64,000 bases of DNA from Myxococcus fulvus. GTDB lineage: Bacteria > Myxococcota > Myxococcia > Myxococcales > Myxococcaceae. Shown in pieces: positions 36,127-44,956 of this stretch. The translations under genes and the position numbers were made by a program. The stretch covers positions 682,001-746,000 of the forward strand of contig NZ_FOIB01000005.1 in the NCBI RefSeq assembly GCF_900111765.1, read 5' to 3'. Under the pieces are notes generated by a model that saw nothing but the letters and a program-made list of their open reading frames with translations, did no database searches and had not been told where the DNA came from. How positions within the stretch are numbered: position 1 is the first letter of the stretch; every line of letters begins with the position of its first letter.

Positions 36127-37469
36127 GCCTGGGCCGCCCGGTCCCCACGGGCCTCGCCGTGGCGCTGCTCGCCGTGGCGCTCGTCCCCGCCGCCCTCTCG
36201 GTGGCAAGCCCCACCTTCGGCTGGCTCGCGCTGGCCGTGGACGTGGCCGTGCTCGCGCTGTGCGCCGTGGACTTCCTGCGCACGCCTCGCGACGGCGACG
36301 TCACCGTCACGCGCGTCGTGGAGCCCATCCTCTCCTCCGGCACGCGCAACCCCGTGCACCTGGTCCTCGAGCGCCACGACACGGGCACCTCGCCCCTCCG
36401 CGTGGAGGTACGCGACGAGCCGCCCCTGGTCGTCGCGAGCCACGACCACCGCCAGTCCGTCGCGCTGCCGCCCCGAGGCGCCCCCGGCGAGCCCGTCCCC
36501 AGGATGACGTACTTCGTCACCCCGCCCTCTCGGGGAGACGCGCGCTTCGGCGACGTGCACCTGCGGCTGCCCGGCCCGCTCGGCCTGTGCGCGCGGCAGG
36601 TGCGCGTGAAGGCGGAGCAGGCGGTGAAGATCTATCCGGACCTCACCGCGCTCTCGCGCGAGGCGTTGACCCTGGCCCGCGCCTCGGACTCCCCCTCGGA
36701 GCGCACCCTGCGTCGCCGCGCCGCGGAGGGACGCGAGTTCGAGTCGCTGCGCGAGTACCGCCCCGGCGACGACTACCGGCACATCGACTGGAAGGCCTCC
36801 GCCCGTCACGCCAACACCCTGGTGCGCACGTGGCAGCCCGAGCGCCATCAGCCCATGTTGCTGCTGCTGGACTGCGGCCGTCACATGGCTGGCAAGGTGC
36901 GCGGCCGGCGCAAGCTGGACCACGCGGTGGACGCGGCGCTGCGCTTGGCGCGCGTGGGCCTGGACGCCGGAGACGTGGTGGGCGTCATGTCCTTCGCCAG
37001 CGACGTGCTCACGTACCTGCCTCCGCGCAAGGGCCACGAGCACCTGCGCCTCATCACCGAGTCGCTCTACCGCGCCGAGGCCGCGCTCGAGGAGAGCGAC
37101 TACGGCCGCGCCTACGACTTCGCCTTCGCCCGCCAGACGCGCCGCACGCTCGTGGTGCTCTTCACCGATTTGGTGGACCCGGACGCCTCCGCGGGCCTGC
37201 TTACCCGCACGCTCGCCTTGCGTCCTCGGCACCTGCCCGTGGTGGCCTCGCTCTTGGACGAGGACGTGCGCGACGCGGCCACGCGCGTGCCCGACGAGGC
37301 TCAGGACGCGTACGCGCGACAGGCCGCCACGCGGCTGGAAGCCGAGTTCCGCCGCACCGCCACCACCCTGCGCGACGCGGGCGCGTTGGTGATTCGCGCG
37401 CCGGCCCAGGGCTTCGGCGCCGCCGCGCTCAACGTGTACCTGGACGTCAAGTCACGCGGGCTGTTGTAG
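36123..37469 (+). CDS. DUF58 domain protein (MoxR partner)
   Basis: A 448-residue protein with two N-terminal membrane helices, a beta-rich part, and the DUF58 motif REYRPGDDYRHIDWKASARH, followed by a von Willebrand A-like segment (MLLLLDCGRHM). GTG start at 36123 within the moxR stop region. The partner of the upstream MoxR ATPase; the substrate or process is unknown. A hairpin lies 91 bp downstream. Confidence 0.9.
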   Translation: MSLGRPVPTGLAVALLAVALVPAALSVASPTFGWLALAVDVAVLALCAVDFLRTPRDGDVTVTRVVEPILSSGTRNPVHLVLERHDTGTSPLRVEVRDEPPLVVASHDHRQSVALPPRGAPGEPVPRMTYFVTPPSRGDARFGDVHLRLPGPLGLCARQVRVKAEQAVKIYPDLTALSREALTLARASDSPSERTLRRRAAEGREFESLREYRPGDDYRHIDWKASARHANTLVRTWQPERHQPMLLLLDCGRHMAGKVRGRRKLDHAVDAALRLARVGLDAGDVVGVMSFASDVLTYLPPRKGHEHLRLITESLYRAEAALEESDYGRAYDFAFARQTRRTLVVLFTDLVDPDASAGLLTRTLALRPRHLPVVASLLDEDVRDAATRVPDEAQDAYARQAATRLEAEFRRTATTLRDAGALVIRAPAQGFGAAALNVYLDVKSRGLL

Positions 37470-37559
37470 GCCTCGCGAATATGTCCAGCGGAAAGTTCGT
37501 GTGACGTGCACATACGGCGCGCGCGCGCGTCGCTCGCGAAGAAGCATGCCAATCGCGCG

Positions 37560-37579
37560 GAGGCCGATTTTTCGGCCTC
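37560..37579. terminator. Hairpin after the moxR-DUF58 pair
   Basis: Perfect 8-bp stem GAGGCCGA / TCGGCCTC with loop TTTT. It lies 91 bp past the DUF58 stop and before the SNF2 gene. No downstream T-run. Confidence 0.5.
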
Positions 37580-37670
37580 GGACACGACCCCCTTTACATG
37601 AGGGCCTTCGTCAACAAAATGGCGCGTCTCTCTCGCCCGCCGCATCGGCGGGCCCCCTGGAACAGCACGG

Positions 37671-40433
37671 ATGGAGACGGTCTTGGCGGAGGTCGCGAGG
37701 GGATTGAGGTTGGAAGTCGAGGCGGATGCGGCGGCCATCGCCGCCCGGGCGGCGGAGCCCACGGAGCCCGTCCAGTCGCTGACGCACTTCCACGAGCGTT
37801 TGCTGGCCGAGGAGCTGCTGGCGCGCAGTGGTGACACGCAGCAGCGCCTGGCGGGCGCGTTGTCCGAAGCGAAGGTGGACCTGAACCCGCACCAGGTCGA
37901 GGGCGCCATGTTCGCGCTCGACTCGCTGTCGCGCGGCGGCTGCATGCTGGGCGACGAGGTGGGGCTGGGGAAGACGATTGAAGCCGGGCTCGTCATCGCC
38001 CAGCTGATGGCCGAGGGGAAGACGCGCATCCTCATCCTCGCGCCGGCCACGCTGCGCGCGCAGTGGAACAGCGAGCTGCGCGAGAAGTTCGACCTGGACA
38101 GCGTGCTCGTGGACGGCCGCACCGTACGGGCCACCGGCAACTGCTTCGACCAGCCCTTCCCCGTCATCTGCTCGCACCCGTTCGCGGCCAACAAGGCGCA
38201 CCTGACGTCGGAAATCCCGTGGGACCTCATCGTCATCGACGAGGCCCACCGCCTGCGCAACGCCCACCGCGCCAACAACAAGATGGGCCAGGCGCTCAAG
38301 GCGTCCCTGGCGGGCAAGCCCAAGCTCCTGCTCACCGCCACCCCGCTCCAGAACGACCTGATGGAGCTGTTCGGGCTGATGTCACTGCTCGACGAGCAGA
38401 TCCTCGGCCCCGAGCACGCCTTCCGCAGCCGCTACCGCGTGGACGAGGGCGGCGGCATGTCCGAGGCCGCCGCGTGCGAGCTCAAGGAGCGGCTGGCCCC
38501 CGTGGTCCAACGCACCCTGCGCCGGCAGGTGCGCGAGTACGTCCGCTACACCAACCGCCGCTCCATCGTGGAGGACTTCACGCCCTCCCCCGAGGAGCAT
38601 GACCTCTACGAGAAGGTCAGCGAGTACCTGCAGCGCTCGGAGGCCGCGGCGATTGAGCCCGGCAAGAAGACGCTCCTGACGCTGTGCTACCGCAAGCTCC
38701 TGGCGTCCTCCACGTACGCCATCGCGCCCACGCTGCGGCGGCTGTCGGACAACCTGGAGAAGCGCCTGCAGGCGGCGAAGCTGGGGCAGCAGGCCCTGGC
38801 GATGTTCGAGCCGGAGGAGGCCAAGCAGTTCGTCGAGGAGGGCGAGGAGTGGTCGGATGATCCGGCCAAGGCGCCCAACATCCGCGTGCTGGAGCAGGAG
38901 GTCTGGGAACTGCGGCAGTACGCGGACCTGGCGGACTCCATCAAGGTCAACGCCAAGGGCGAGGCCCTCAAGCGGGGCCTGGACCGCACCTTCGCGGTGA
39001 TGCGCGCGCACAGCTGGCCAGAGAAGGCGCTCATCTTCACCGAGTCCAAGCGCACGCAGCAGTACCTGTTCAACCTGCTGTCGGACAACGGCTACCGGGG
39101 CAAGATTTCGCTCCTGTCCGGGGACATGGCTGGCACGCCCGAGGAGCGGCGCGCGCTGGTGGACGACTTCCGCAACAAGACGCAGATCCTCATCTGCACC
39201 GAGGCCGGCGCGGAGGGCCTCAACCTCCAGTTCTGCAACCTGGTGGTGAACTACGATTTGCCCTGGAACCCGCAGCGGGTGGAGCAGCGCATCGGCCGCT
39301 GCCACCGGTACGGACAGCAGCGGGACGTGCTGGTCATCAACTTCCTCAACCGCTCGAACGCGGCGGACGCGCGCCTGTTCGAGCTGTTGGAGAAGAAGCT
39401 CAACCTCTTCGACGGCGTCTTCGGCGCCTCCGATGAAATCCTGGGCGCGCTGGAGAGCGGCGTCGACTTCGAGCGCCGCATCCTCGACATCTACCAGGGC
39501 TGCCGGAAGGTGGAGGACATCAACGCCGCCTTCGACAAGCTGCGCGCGGAGATGGAGTCGCGCATCAGCAAGCGCATGACGGAGATGCGCTCGGTGGTGC
39601 TGGAGCGCTTCGACGGGGACGTCCGCCGCCGCCTGCGTGGCCAGGGCGAGCAGACCAAGGAGGCCCTCGCGAAGCGGCAGCAGGAGGCGCGCGCGCTCAC
39701 CAACTCCGTGCTCGGCAGCCGCACCTCCGGCCGGCTGGAGATCGCCAAGGCCGCCTACGCCGTCAAGGAGCGCAAGCAGGACGCCGTCAGCTACCTGCAG
39801 CTCGACGCCTCGGGGCTCCCGTCGCGGCTGGCGCGGCTGGCCGGCAGCGAGGGCTGGTGGTTCGCCTACAAGTTCGAGACGACGGGCCTCAAGCCCGAGG
39901 AGAAGCTGGTCCACCTGGTGCTGGTGAAGGACCGCGAGGGCAACTTCCGCGCCCTGCCCCTCCAGGACGGCGCGCACTTCGTGAAGCTGTCCGCCAAGGA
40001 CGAGAAGCGCCGCCAGCCCGCGCCGGTGTCCGTGCAGCTCATGCAGGAGCAGGCGCTGGTGGCCGCGAAGGACGAAATCGTCCGCGCCGCGGAGCGCCGC
40101 AATGCGCTGGAGCTGGACAAGGCCAAGGAGCGCGCGGACCGCTACGTCGAGGACTGCCTCATGGAGTCCCGCGAGGGCGTGGAGGCGGCGCGCCAGCAGT
40201 GGATCGACGCGCGCAAGCAAGTCACCACGGTGGAGGACGTCGCGGAGCGCGCCAAGGCCCGGGCGAACTCGGACCGGATGGAGCGCGAGTACCGCCGCAA
40301 GCTGTCCTCGCTGCGCAACGAGGAGGAGAAGCGCTACGCCTCCAAGGACCGTCAGCTCGCCGAGCTCGCCCAGAAGGCGAAGGTGACGGAGAAGCGCTCG
40401 CTCATCGCCTCCGCCTACTTCTGGCTGTCCTGA
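37671..40433 (+). CDS. SNF2-family (RapA-like) helicase with C-terminal coiled coil
   Basis: A 920-residue SF2 protein. Motif I EVGLGKTIEAG (K101), motif II DEAH (190-193), motif III LLTATPLQNDLMELF, motif V/VI VNYDLPWNPQRVEQRIGR and CHRYGQ. The C-terminal third has long charged helices (about 570-920). This architecture fits DNA or nucleoprotein remodelling enzymes like RapA and helicases found in defence islands. No methylase, nuclease or other defence gene lies beside it, so no defence role can be assigned. It starts 201 bp after the DUF58 stop and its 3' end overlaps the convergent Smr gene by 19 bp. Confidence 0.88.
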   Translation: METVLAEVARGLRLEVEADAAAIAARAAEPTEPVQSLTHFHERLLAEELLARSGDTQQRLAGALSEAKVDLNPHQVEGAMFALDSLSRGGCMLGDEVGLGKTIEAGLVIAQLMAEGKTRILILAPATLRAQWNSELREKFDLDSVLVDGRTVRATGNCFDQPFPVICSHPFAANKAHLTSEIPWDLIVIDEAHRLRNAHRANNKMGQALKASLAGKPKLLLTATPLQNDLMELFGLMSLLDEQILGPEHAFRSRYRVDEGGGMSEAAACELKERLAPVVQRTLRRQVREYVRYTNRRSIVEDFTPSPEEHDLYEKVSEYLQRSEAAAIEPGKKTLLTLCYRKLLASSTYAIAPTLRRLSDNLEKRLQAAKLGQQALAMFEPEEAKQFVEEGEEWSDDPAKAPNIRVLEQEVWELRQYADLADSIKVNAKGEALKRGLDRTFAVMRAHSWPEKALIFTESKRTQQYLFNLLSDNGYRGKISLLSGDMAGTPEERRALVDDFRNKTQILICTEAGAEGLNLQFCNLVVNYDLPWNPQRVEQRIGRCHRYGQQRDVLVINFLNRSNAADARLFELLEKKLNLFDGVFGASDEILGALESGVDFERRILDIYQGCRKVEDINAAFDKLRAEMESRISKRMTEMRSVVLERFDGDVRRRLRGQGEQTKEALAKRQQEARALTNSVLGSRTSGRLEIAKAAYAVKERKQDAVSYLQLDASGLPSRLARLAGSEGWWFAYKFETTGLKPEEKLVHLVLVKDREGNFRALPLQDGAHFVKLSAKDEKRRQPAPVSVQLMQEQALVAAKDEIVRAAERRNALELDKAKERADRYVEDCLMESREGVEAARQQWIDARKQVTTVEDVAERAKARANSDRMEREYRRKLSSLRNEEEKRYASKDRQLAELAQKAKVTEKRSLIASAYFWLS

Positions 40434-40786
40434 GCCTCCAGCGGCTTGAGCCGCACCCACGTCGCGCCCCAGCCTCCATCGAACTCGGAGGCGGGGCGGA
40501 ACGACTCCACCTCCTCCAGCTTCGGCAGCAGCGAATGCACCGTGCGACGCAGCGCGCCGGTGCCCTTGCCGTGGATGATGCGCACATCGAGCAGGCCCTT
40601 CTGGCGACAGGCCCAGAGGTACTCGATGATGAGGGGCTTCACCTCGCGAGGCTGAAAGAAATGCAGGTCGAGGGTGCCGTCGATGGGCAGCTCGACGACC
40701 TCGTCCTCAGGGGGCGGGGGTTCCGGCCCCTCCGGTGGGAGCGAGGGCTCGTTTGCCGGCAGCGGGGGCAGGCGACGCGGGCTCAT
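40415..40786 (-). CDS. Smr (MutS2-type) domain protein
   Basis: A 123-residue protein: a Pro-rich N-terminus, then a Smr domain (about 36-115) with GTLDLHFFQPREV and IIHGKGTGALRRTVH, the two conserved motifs, in a form that cleaves or binds branched DNA or RNA. It overlaps the convergent SNF2 gene by 19 bp at the 3' end and the upstream small gene by 80 bp at the 5' end. No alternative start shortens the 5' overlap without entering the domain. Confidence 0.86.
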   Translation of the reverse strand: MSPRRLPPLPANEPSLPPEGPEPPPPEDEVVELPIDGTLDLHFFQPREVKPLIIEYLWACRQKGLLDVRIIHGKGTGALRRTVHSLLPKLEEVESFRPASEFDGGWGATWVRLKPLEAQDSQK

Positions 40787-41021
40787 TCGTCCACTCTCCT
40801 GACTCGCGCTTCTTCTGCTCGGCTTCCAGCCGGCGTCGCTCCCGAGCGACGCGGAACTGCTCCGACACGGAGGACAGCTCGTTCTTCAGGGCCGAGAGGT
40901 GTTTGGAAACATCCTCATCCTCGGCCACGCTGCGATGTGCGTCCGCGCGCTTCTCCCGCGCGCCGGCGCCACCGGCCGTCGTCATCTGGACCATCAGTGC
41001 CGCGAGCAGGACGGACTTCAT
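40707..41021 (-). CDS. Small exported coiled-coil protein
   Basis: A 104-residue protein with a signal-like N-terminus (KSVLLAALMVQMTTAGGAGA) and a helix with heptad pattern (HLSALKNELSSVSEQFRVAR) followed by a charged stretch and an Ala/Pro tail. No family recognised. The ATG at 41021 is the only start giving a short signal; the long upstream frame belongs to antisense sequence. It overlaps the Smr gene by 80 bp in another frame, so it could be mispredicted. Confidence 0.6.
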   Translation of the reverse strand: MKSVLLAALMVQMTTAGGAGAREKRADAHRSVAEDEDVSKHLSALKNELSSVSEQFRVARERRRLEAEQKKRESGEWTNEPASPAPAAGKRALAPTGGAGTPAP

Positions 41022-41065
41022 GCCCCATGAGGTAAGCAAGAGGCGTGCTCGGTGGCAAGCCCCGT

Positions 41066-42121
41066 TCATGAAGCGACGCTTCGCTGGTCCCCCTCCTTGG
41101 CCGTGCCCGTGACGATACGTTCCGCCAGTTTGATGGCGGACAGTGGCGCGCTCCCCTCGGCCTTGTTGTTGATGGTGACGAAGACGGGGCGCTCCCGGCG
41201 CAGGGCCGCCAGACACGCGCGCGCCAGCAGATCGCGCGTGGGCACGTCCTCGTCCACCAGCCGGTTGAAGGGCGCGTAGCGGGCGCGAGCCTCCTCGTAG
41301 CCGAGGTTCGGCGGCAGCATCCACCGCACCACCAGCGCGCGGGCATCGAGCGCTCGGGTGCGCTTGGCCTGGATGCCCATGGAGGGCATGTGCGCCCACA
41401 CCGCGAGCACGGGACAGGCGCCCACGTCCGCCAGGGCCTGCGCGAACCCCTCCGTCAGCAGCTCCTCGTTGCGGACCTCCACCGCGTAGAGAGGCCCCTT
41501 GGGGAGCGCGGAGAGGAACGCGTGGAGGCGCTCCACGAAGCGCGCGGTGCCGCCGAGCCCCTGCGGGTCCTGCGGTGGGAATTGGAAGACGAGCGGGCCG
41601 CCCTTGTCGCCCAGGCCCTCGACGAAGGGGCGCACCACGTGCTCCTCGGCGTAGGCGGCGTGGAGGAAGCGCTCGTTGAGCTGGCCTCGGTGCGCGCCGT
41701 AGCGCTCGTGCACGGGGAAGCGGGCCAGGGTGCAGACCTCGTGCGCCTTCACGAGGAAGCGGAAGTCGGCGGGCACCTGCTCGGCGTACTCGGCGAAGGC
41801 CTCGGCGGAGATGGGACCGTAGAAGGTCCGGTCGATGCCCACGGTGCGCAGCACGGGGTGACGCGCGTACGCGGACAGCCCCTCGCGCGCGAGCTGCGAC
41901 GCGGAGGCCTCGTGGTCGTAGACGAGGCCGGACCAGCCGGGGAACGTCCACGACGAGGTGCCCAGGAAGACGCCGGTGGGGAGCTGTTGGCCGAGGGACG
42001 CGAGCGAGTCCTGGACGGGCGCGGGCTCCACCGGCTGGCTCCGACTCCGGGCGCGCGCGGGGGCCTCGGCGGGCGCACCGGTGAAGAGGTCGAGCTGGGA
42101 AGGTCCACGCTGAGGGGCCAT
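41066..42121 (-). CDS. DUF72 family protein
   Basis: A 351-residue protein with about 50 disordered N-terminal residues (one segment reads LDLFTG), then the DUF72 TIM-barrel-like core: VFLGTSSWTFPGWSGLVY, FRFLVKAHEVCT, VFQFPPQ and VFVTINNKAEGSAP. The biochemical role is unknown. It is preceded by a 132-bp gap after the response regulator gene and by 44 bp before the next small gene. Confidence 0.86.
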   Translation of the reverse strand: MAPQRGPSQLDLFTGAPAEAPARARSRSQPVEPAPVQDSLASLGQQLPTGVFLGTSSWTFPGWSGLVYDHEASASQLAREGLSAYARHPVLRTVGIDRTFYGPISAEAFAEYAEQVPADFRFLVKAHEVCTLARFPVHERYGAHRGQLNERFLHAAYAEEHVVRPFVEGLGDKGGPLVFQFPPQDPQGLGGTARFVERLHAFLSALPKGPLYAVEVRNEELLTEGFAQALADVGACPVLAVWAHMPSMGIQAKRTRALDARALVVRWMLPPNLGYEEARARYAPFNRLVDEDVPTRDLLARACLAALRRERPVFVTINNKAEGSAPLSAIKLAERIVTGTAKEGDQRSVAS

Positions 42122-42253
42122 CGGCGTCTCCTACGTCCTGCGTCCCGTGGACCCGCGACGGCGGGCCGTACGTCCAGCGCACATAACGCCGGACTCCACG
42201 GGATTCAGGAGGTTGCCTCAGAACAGGGGGACTCCCCAAGGGGGATGTCCGTC

Positions 42254-42895
42254 CTACAGGCAGCCGAGCTCCATGGCCCGGAGCACCGCGCGCGTCCTGT
42301 CTCGCACGCCCAGCTTCGACAGGATGCTGGAGGTCTGGTTCTTGACGGTCCCCTCCGCCGTCCCGAGCGCCTGGGCAATCTCGCGGTTGCTCAGTCCCCG
42401 GGCGATGAGGCGCAGCACCTCGACCTCGCGGCGCGTGAGCCCCTCGGGCAGCTCCGCGTGCGGGAAGTCGCGGCCCAGGTCCACGAGCCCGCGCGCGACA
42501 CGCTCCGCGACGCCGGGAGGGAGCAGTGTCTCACCGGCATGGACGCGGCGGATGGCGTCCGCGAGTTCCTCCAGCGAGACGTCCTTGAGGAGGAAGCCCT
42601 GCACGCCCGCGCGCAGCGCCTCGACGATGGCGGCGTCCTCGTCGAAGGTGGTGAGCAGCACCACGCGCCGGTTCACCGGCTCCTGGCGCAGACGCCGGAG
42701 CGCCTCCAGGCCCGTCATGCGCGGCATGCGCACGTCCATCAAAACCACGTCCGGGTTCAGCTCGGCGACCTTGGCCAGCGCATCCTCACCATCCACGGCC
42801 TCGCCCACGACACGGAGGTCCGGAGTGAGGTCCAGCAGGCTGCGCAGTCCCTGACGCACCAGCGCGTGGTCATCCACCAGGACCAGACGAATCAT
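42254..42895 (-). CDS. NarL/LuxR-type response regulator
   Basis: A 213-residue protein. Receiver about 1-120 with D8-D9, phosphoacceptor D54 (LMDVRMP) and K near 105 (FLLKDVS), and a LuxR-type HTH (LTRREVEVLRLIARGLSNRE, TVKNQTSSILSKLGVRDR). It lies 58 bp downstream of a HisKA_3 kinase, the usual pair of the DesK/DesR and LiaS/LiaR type. A perfect dyad upstream of the kinase gene is a candidate target site. Confidence 0.93.
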   Translation of the reverse strand: MIRLVLVDDHALVRQGLRSLLDLTPDLRVVGEAVDGEDALAKVAELNPDVVLMDVRMPRMTGLEALRRLRQEPVNRRVVLLTTFDEDAAIVEALRAGVQGFLLKDVSLEELADAIRRVHAGETLLPPGVAERVARGLVDLGRDFPHAELPEGLTRREVEVLRLIARGLSNREIAQALGTAEGTVKNQTSSILSKLGVRDRTRAVLRAMELGCL

Positions 42896-42953
42896 CCGCG
42901 TGCCCTCGTGTCACAGGACTCCATCGGAGGCGCGCGACTCACTGCCAAGCGAC

Positions 42954-44114
42954 TCACGAGAGCTCCGCACCGCGCGCCGCGGGCAACCATGCGTTCAGCT
43001 CCCATCCCTGCCCTTCCTCAGCGCGCCACTCCACGTGCCCTCCCAGTCGAGTGAAGCGCTCACGCATCCCTGTCAGCCCCGCGCCTGGCGTGGGCGCACG
43101 GGCGCCGTGTCCATCATCCCGCGTGGTGACACGAACACCACCGTCCTCTTCCGGCGCGATGCGCACCCAGAGCTGCGTCGCTCGCGCATGGCGCAGCGTG
43201 TTCGTGAGGACCTCCTGCACGCAGCGGATGAGCGAGTGGGTCGCCTCCGGAGAGTCGAGCGCCAGCGTCTCCGGAACATCCAGATGCACGGTGAGCCCCG
43301 GGGTGCTCCGCGCGAGCTCGCGAAGCGTGGCGAGCAACGGCTCGGGTGACTCCCTCAACGCGGACACCGACTGACGCACCTCGGACAGCAGCGTGCGAGA
43401 GGCCTCGCGGGCACGACGCAGATGCTCGACCGAGGCCGGGTCCTTCACCGTGTGCACGGCGGCCTCCAGGTTCAGCGACAGCGCGGTGAGGTGATGCCCC
43501 AGGGAGTCATGCAGCTCCCGGGCGATGCGCAGCCGCTCCCCTTCCCGCTCCCGCGCGGCGAGCAGCACCTGCGTGGCCTGGAGCTCCACATTGAGCCGGG
43601 CCAGCTCGGCGCGGGCCTTCGCCTCTCGAACCATGACGACGGCCGAGCCCAGCGTGAACCCCTGGAACCCGACGAAGATGAGCGTCTGGAGCAGCGCGCG
43701 CTCCAGCGGGTAGATGACGAGGAAGACGCCCAGCATCGCCACCGACTGCGCGAGGACCCAGACCATCGCGCGACGCTGGGACATCATCTCGGGAGCCTGT
43801 CCCGCGATGATGGCGAGCAGCGCGCCCTCCACGCCCGTGCCGCCCGTGGCGATGACGACGAGCGCCGCCACGGTCTGCACGGCCATCAGCACCGGACCGC
43901 CCTGCCCCCGTGAGCGGGCACTGCGCCAGTACCCCATGCCGAACGCGAGGAACCCGATGAACCACGTCAGCACGCGCGGCGAGGCGAGCACCGAGGGGCG
44001 TCGGAGAATCTCCTCTCCGTAGGAGGAGCCGACCACGGCCCACGTGAGCAGTCCGGCCACGAGCAACAACCGGTGGACCGATGCCGACTTGCGCGTGTGG
44101 TGCCTCGAAGCCAT
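42954..44114 (-). CDS. HisKA_3-type sensor histidine kinase
   Basis: A 386-residue membrane kinase with about six N-terminal membrane helices (residues 14-165) and no obvious periplasmic domain, a coiled-coil linker, HisKA_3 motif RIARELHDSLGHHLTAL (phosphorylated H202), and an ATPase domain with VLTNTLRHARA and GAGLTGMRERFTRLGG. Membrane-embedded sensing of envelope or lipid state is typical of this layout. It heads the operon with the NarL-type regulator. Confidence 0.92.
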   Translation of the reverse strand: MASRHHTRKSASVHRLLLVAGLLTWAVVGSSYGEEILRRPSVLASPRVLTWFIGFLAFGMGYWRSARSRGQGGPVLMAVQTVAALVVIATGGTGVEGALLAIIAGQAPEMMSQRRAMVWVLAQSVAMLGVFLVIYPLERALLQTLIFVGFQGFTLGSAVVMVREAKARAELARLNVELQATQVLLAAREREGERLRIARELHDSLGHHLTALSLNLEAAVHTVKDPASVEHLRRAREASRTLLSEVRQSVSALRESPEPLLATLRELARSTPGLTVHLDVPETLALDSPEATHSLIRCVQEVLTNTLRHARATQLWVRIAPEEDGGVRVTTRDDGHGARAPTPGAGLTGMRERFTRLGGHVEWRAEEGQGWELNAWLPAARGAELS

Positions 44115-44157
44115 GGAGGGGCAGCATAGGTCCTCCCCTTCCAGGTGGACATGTGCC

Positions 44158-44186
44158 GGAAGTCACAGGCCGCCCGTGTGACTTCC
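44158..44186. promoter_or_regulatory. Perfect 10-bp inverted repeat in the kinase / DUF2306 divergent region
   Basis: GGAAGTCACA (44158-44167) and TGTGACTTCC (44177-44186) are perfect complements separated by 9 bp. It lies 44 bp upstream of the kinase start and 66 bp upstream of the DUF2306-type gene. This is the size and spacing expected for a dimeric regulator site; the adjacent NarL-type regulator is the obvious candidate (inference). Confidence 0.5.
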
Positions 44187-44251
44187 CGCAGATGTGCGCC
44201 CCGGAGCGCTCCCGTACCTTGGCCTCGACTCGCAGCACACGGGAGGCTCGC

Positions 44252-44956
44252 ATGTCTTTCTATGCCCTGACTCGCACGCTCCACATCACCGCGGGGGTCA
44301 TCGGGTTCACCGCGCTCTGGCTGCCCCTGGTGGCTCGCAAGGGCGGCACGCTCCACAAGCGCGTGGGCTGGGTCTACGTGGCGGCGATGGCCGCCGTGGC
44401 CGTCACGGGACTCCTCCTCTCGGGCTGGCGGTTCCTGTTCGATCCGGCACAGCGCTCCGCGGCCCTGTTCTTCATCTACATCAGCGTCCTGAGCGGCACG
44501 TCCGCGTCCATGGGCGTGCGCGTGCTGCGCACCCGCGCGAGGACGACAGCGAATCGCAACCCCTATGACCTCGGGATGTCGGCGTTGACGCTCGTGCTCG
44601 GCCTGTTCACGGCGGCGTGGGGATTCGCGGTGAGCATGCCGCTGCTCTGGGGCTTCTCGCTCGTGGGAATCATCCTGGGAGCGTCATCGCTCCGCTACTG
44701 GCTGCGCCCGCCCCAGACGCGCATGCACTGGTGGTTCGAGCACATGGGCGCCATGGTGGGCTCCGGCATCGCGACGCTGACGGCGGTGCTCGTGGTCAAC
44801 GCCCGGCACCTGGGCATCGACGGCATGCAGCTCGCGGTGTTCCTCGGCCCCACCGTGGTGGGCGTCACCGGGCTCAAGCTGTGGGAGCGCTACTACCAGA
44901 AGAAGTTCGCGCCCAAGCCCCGTGTCACCGTCGCCACCGCCCCGGCTACACCTTGA
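44252..44956 (+). CDS. DUF2306-like membrane protein
   Basis: A 234-residue protein with six or so membrane helices. The N-terminus (LTRTLHITAGVIGFTALWLP, then KGGTLHKRVGWVYV) fits DUF2306-type proteins with conserved histidines that may bind haem or metal. GGGAGG lies 5 bp before the ATG, a strong ribosome binding site. Divergent from the histidine kinase, and downstream of a perfect dyad, it is the likely target of that two-component system. The 3' end overlaps the lipid kinase gene by 11 bp. Confidence 0.78.
   Translation: MSFYALTRTLHITAGVIGFTALWLPLVARKGGTLHKRVGWVYVAAMAAVAVTGLLLSGWRFLFDPAQRSAALFFIYISVLSGTSASMGVRVLRTRARTTANRNPYDLGMSALTLVLGLFTAAWGFAVSMPLLWGFSLVGIILGASSLRYWLRPPQTRMHWWFEHMGAMVGSGIATLTAVLVVNARHLGIDGMQLAVFLGPTVVGVTGLKLWERYYQKKFAPKPRVTVATAPATP

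Noticed and set aside
37517..37529. GC alternating run
   Set aside because: A short (GC)6-type tract in an intergenic gap. It may adopt unusual structure, but such runs are frequent in this GC-rich DNA.
37671..40433. DISARM- or BREX-type defence system
   Set aside because: Neighbouring genes are MoxR/DUF58, Smr and DUF72 proteins. None of the required methylase or nuclease components is found.
41022..42239. Long N-terminal extension of the small coiled-coil gene
   Set aside because: The frame runs through the DUF72 gene with no protein-like pattern. The ATG at 41021 with a signal peptide is the credible start.
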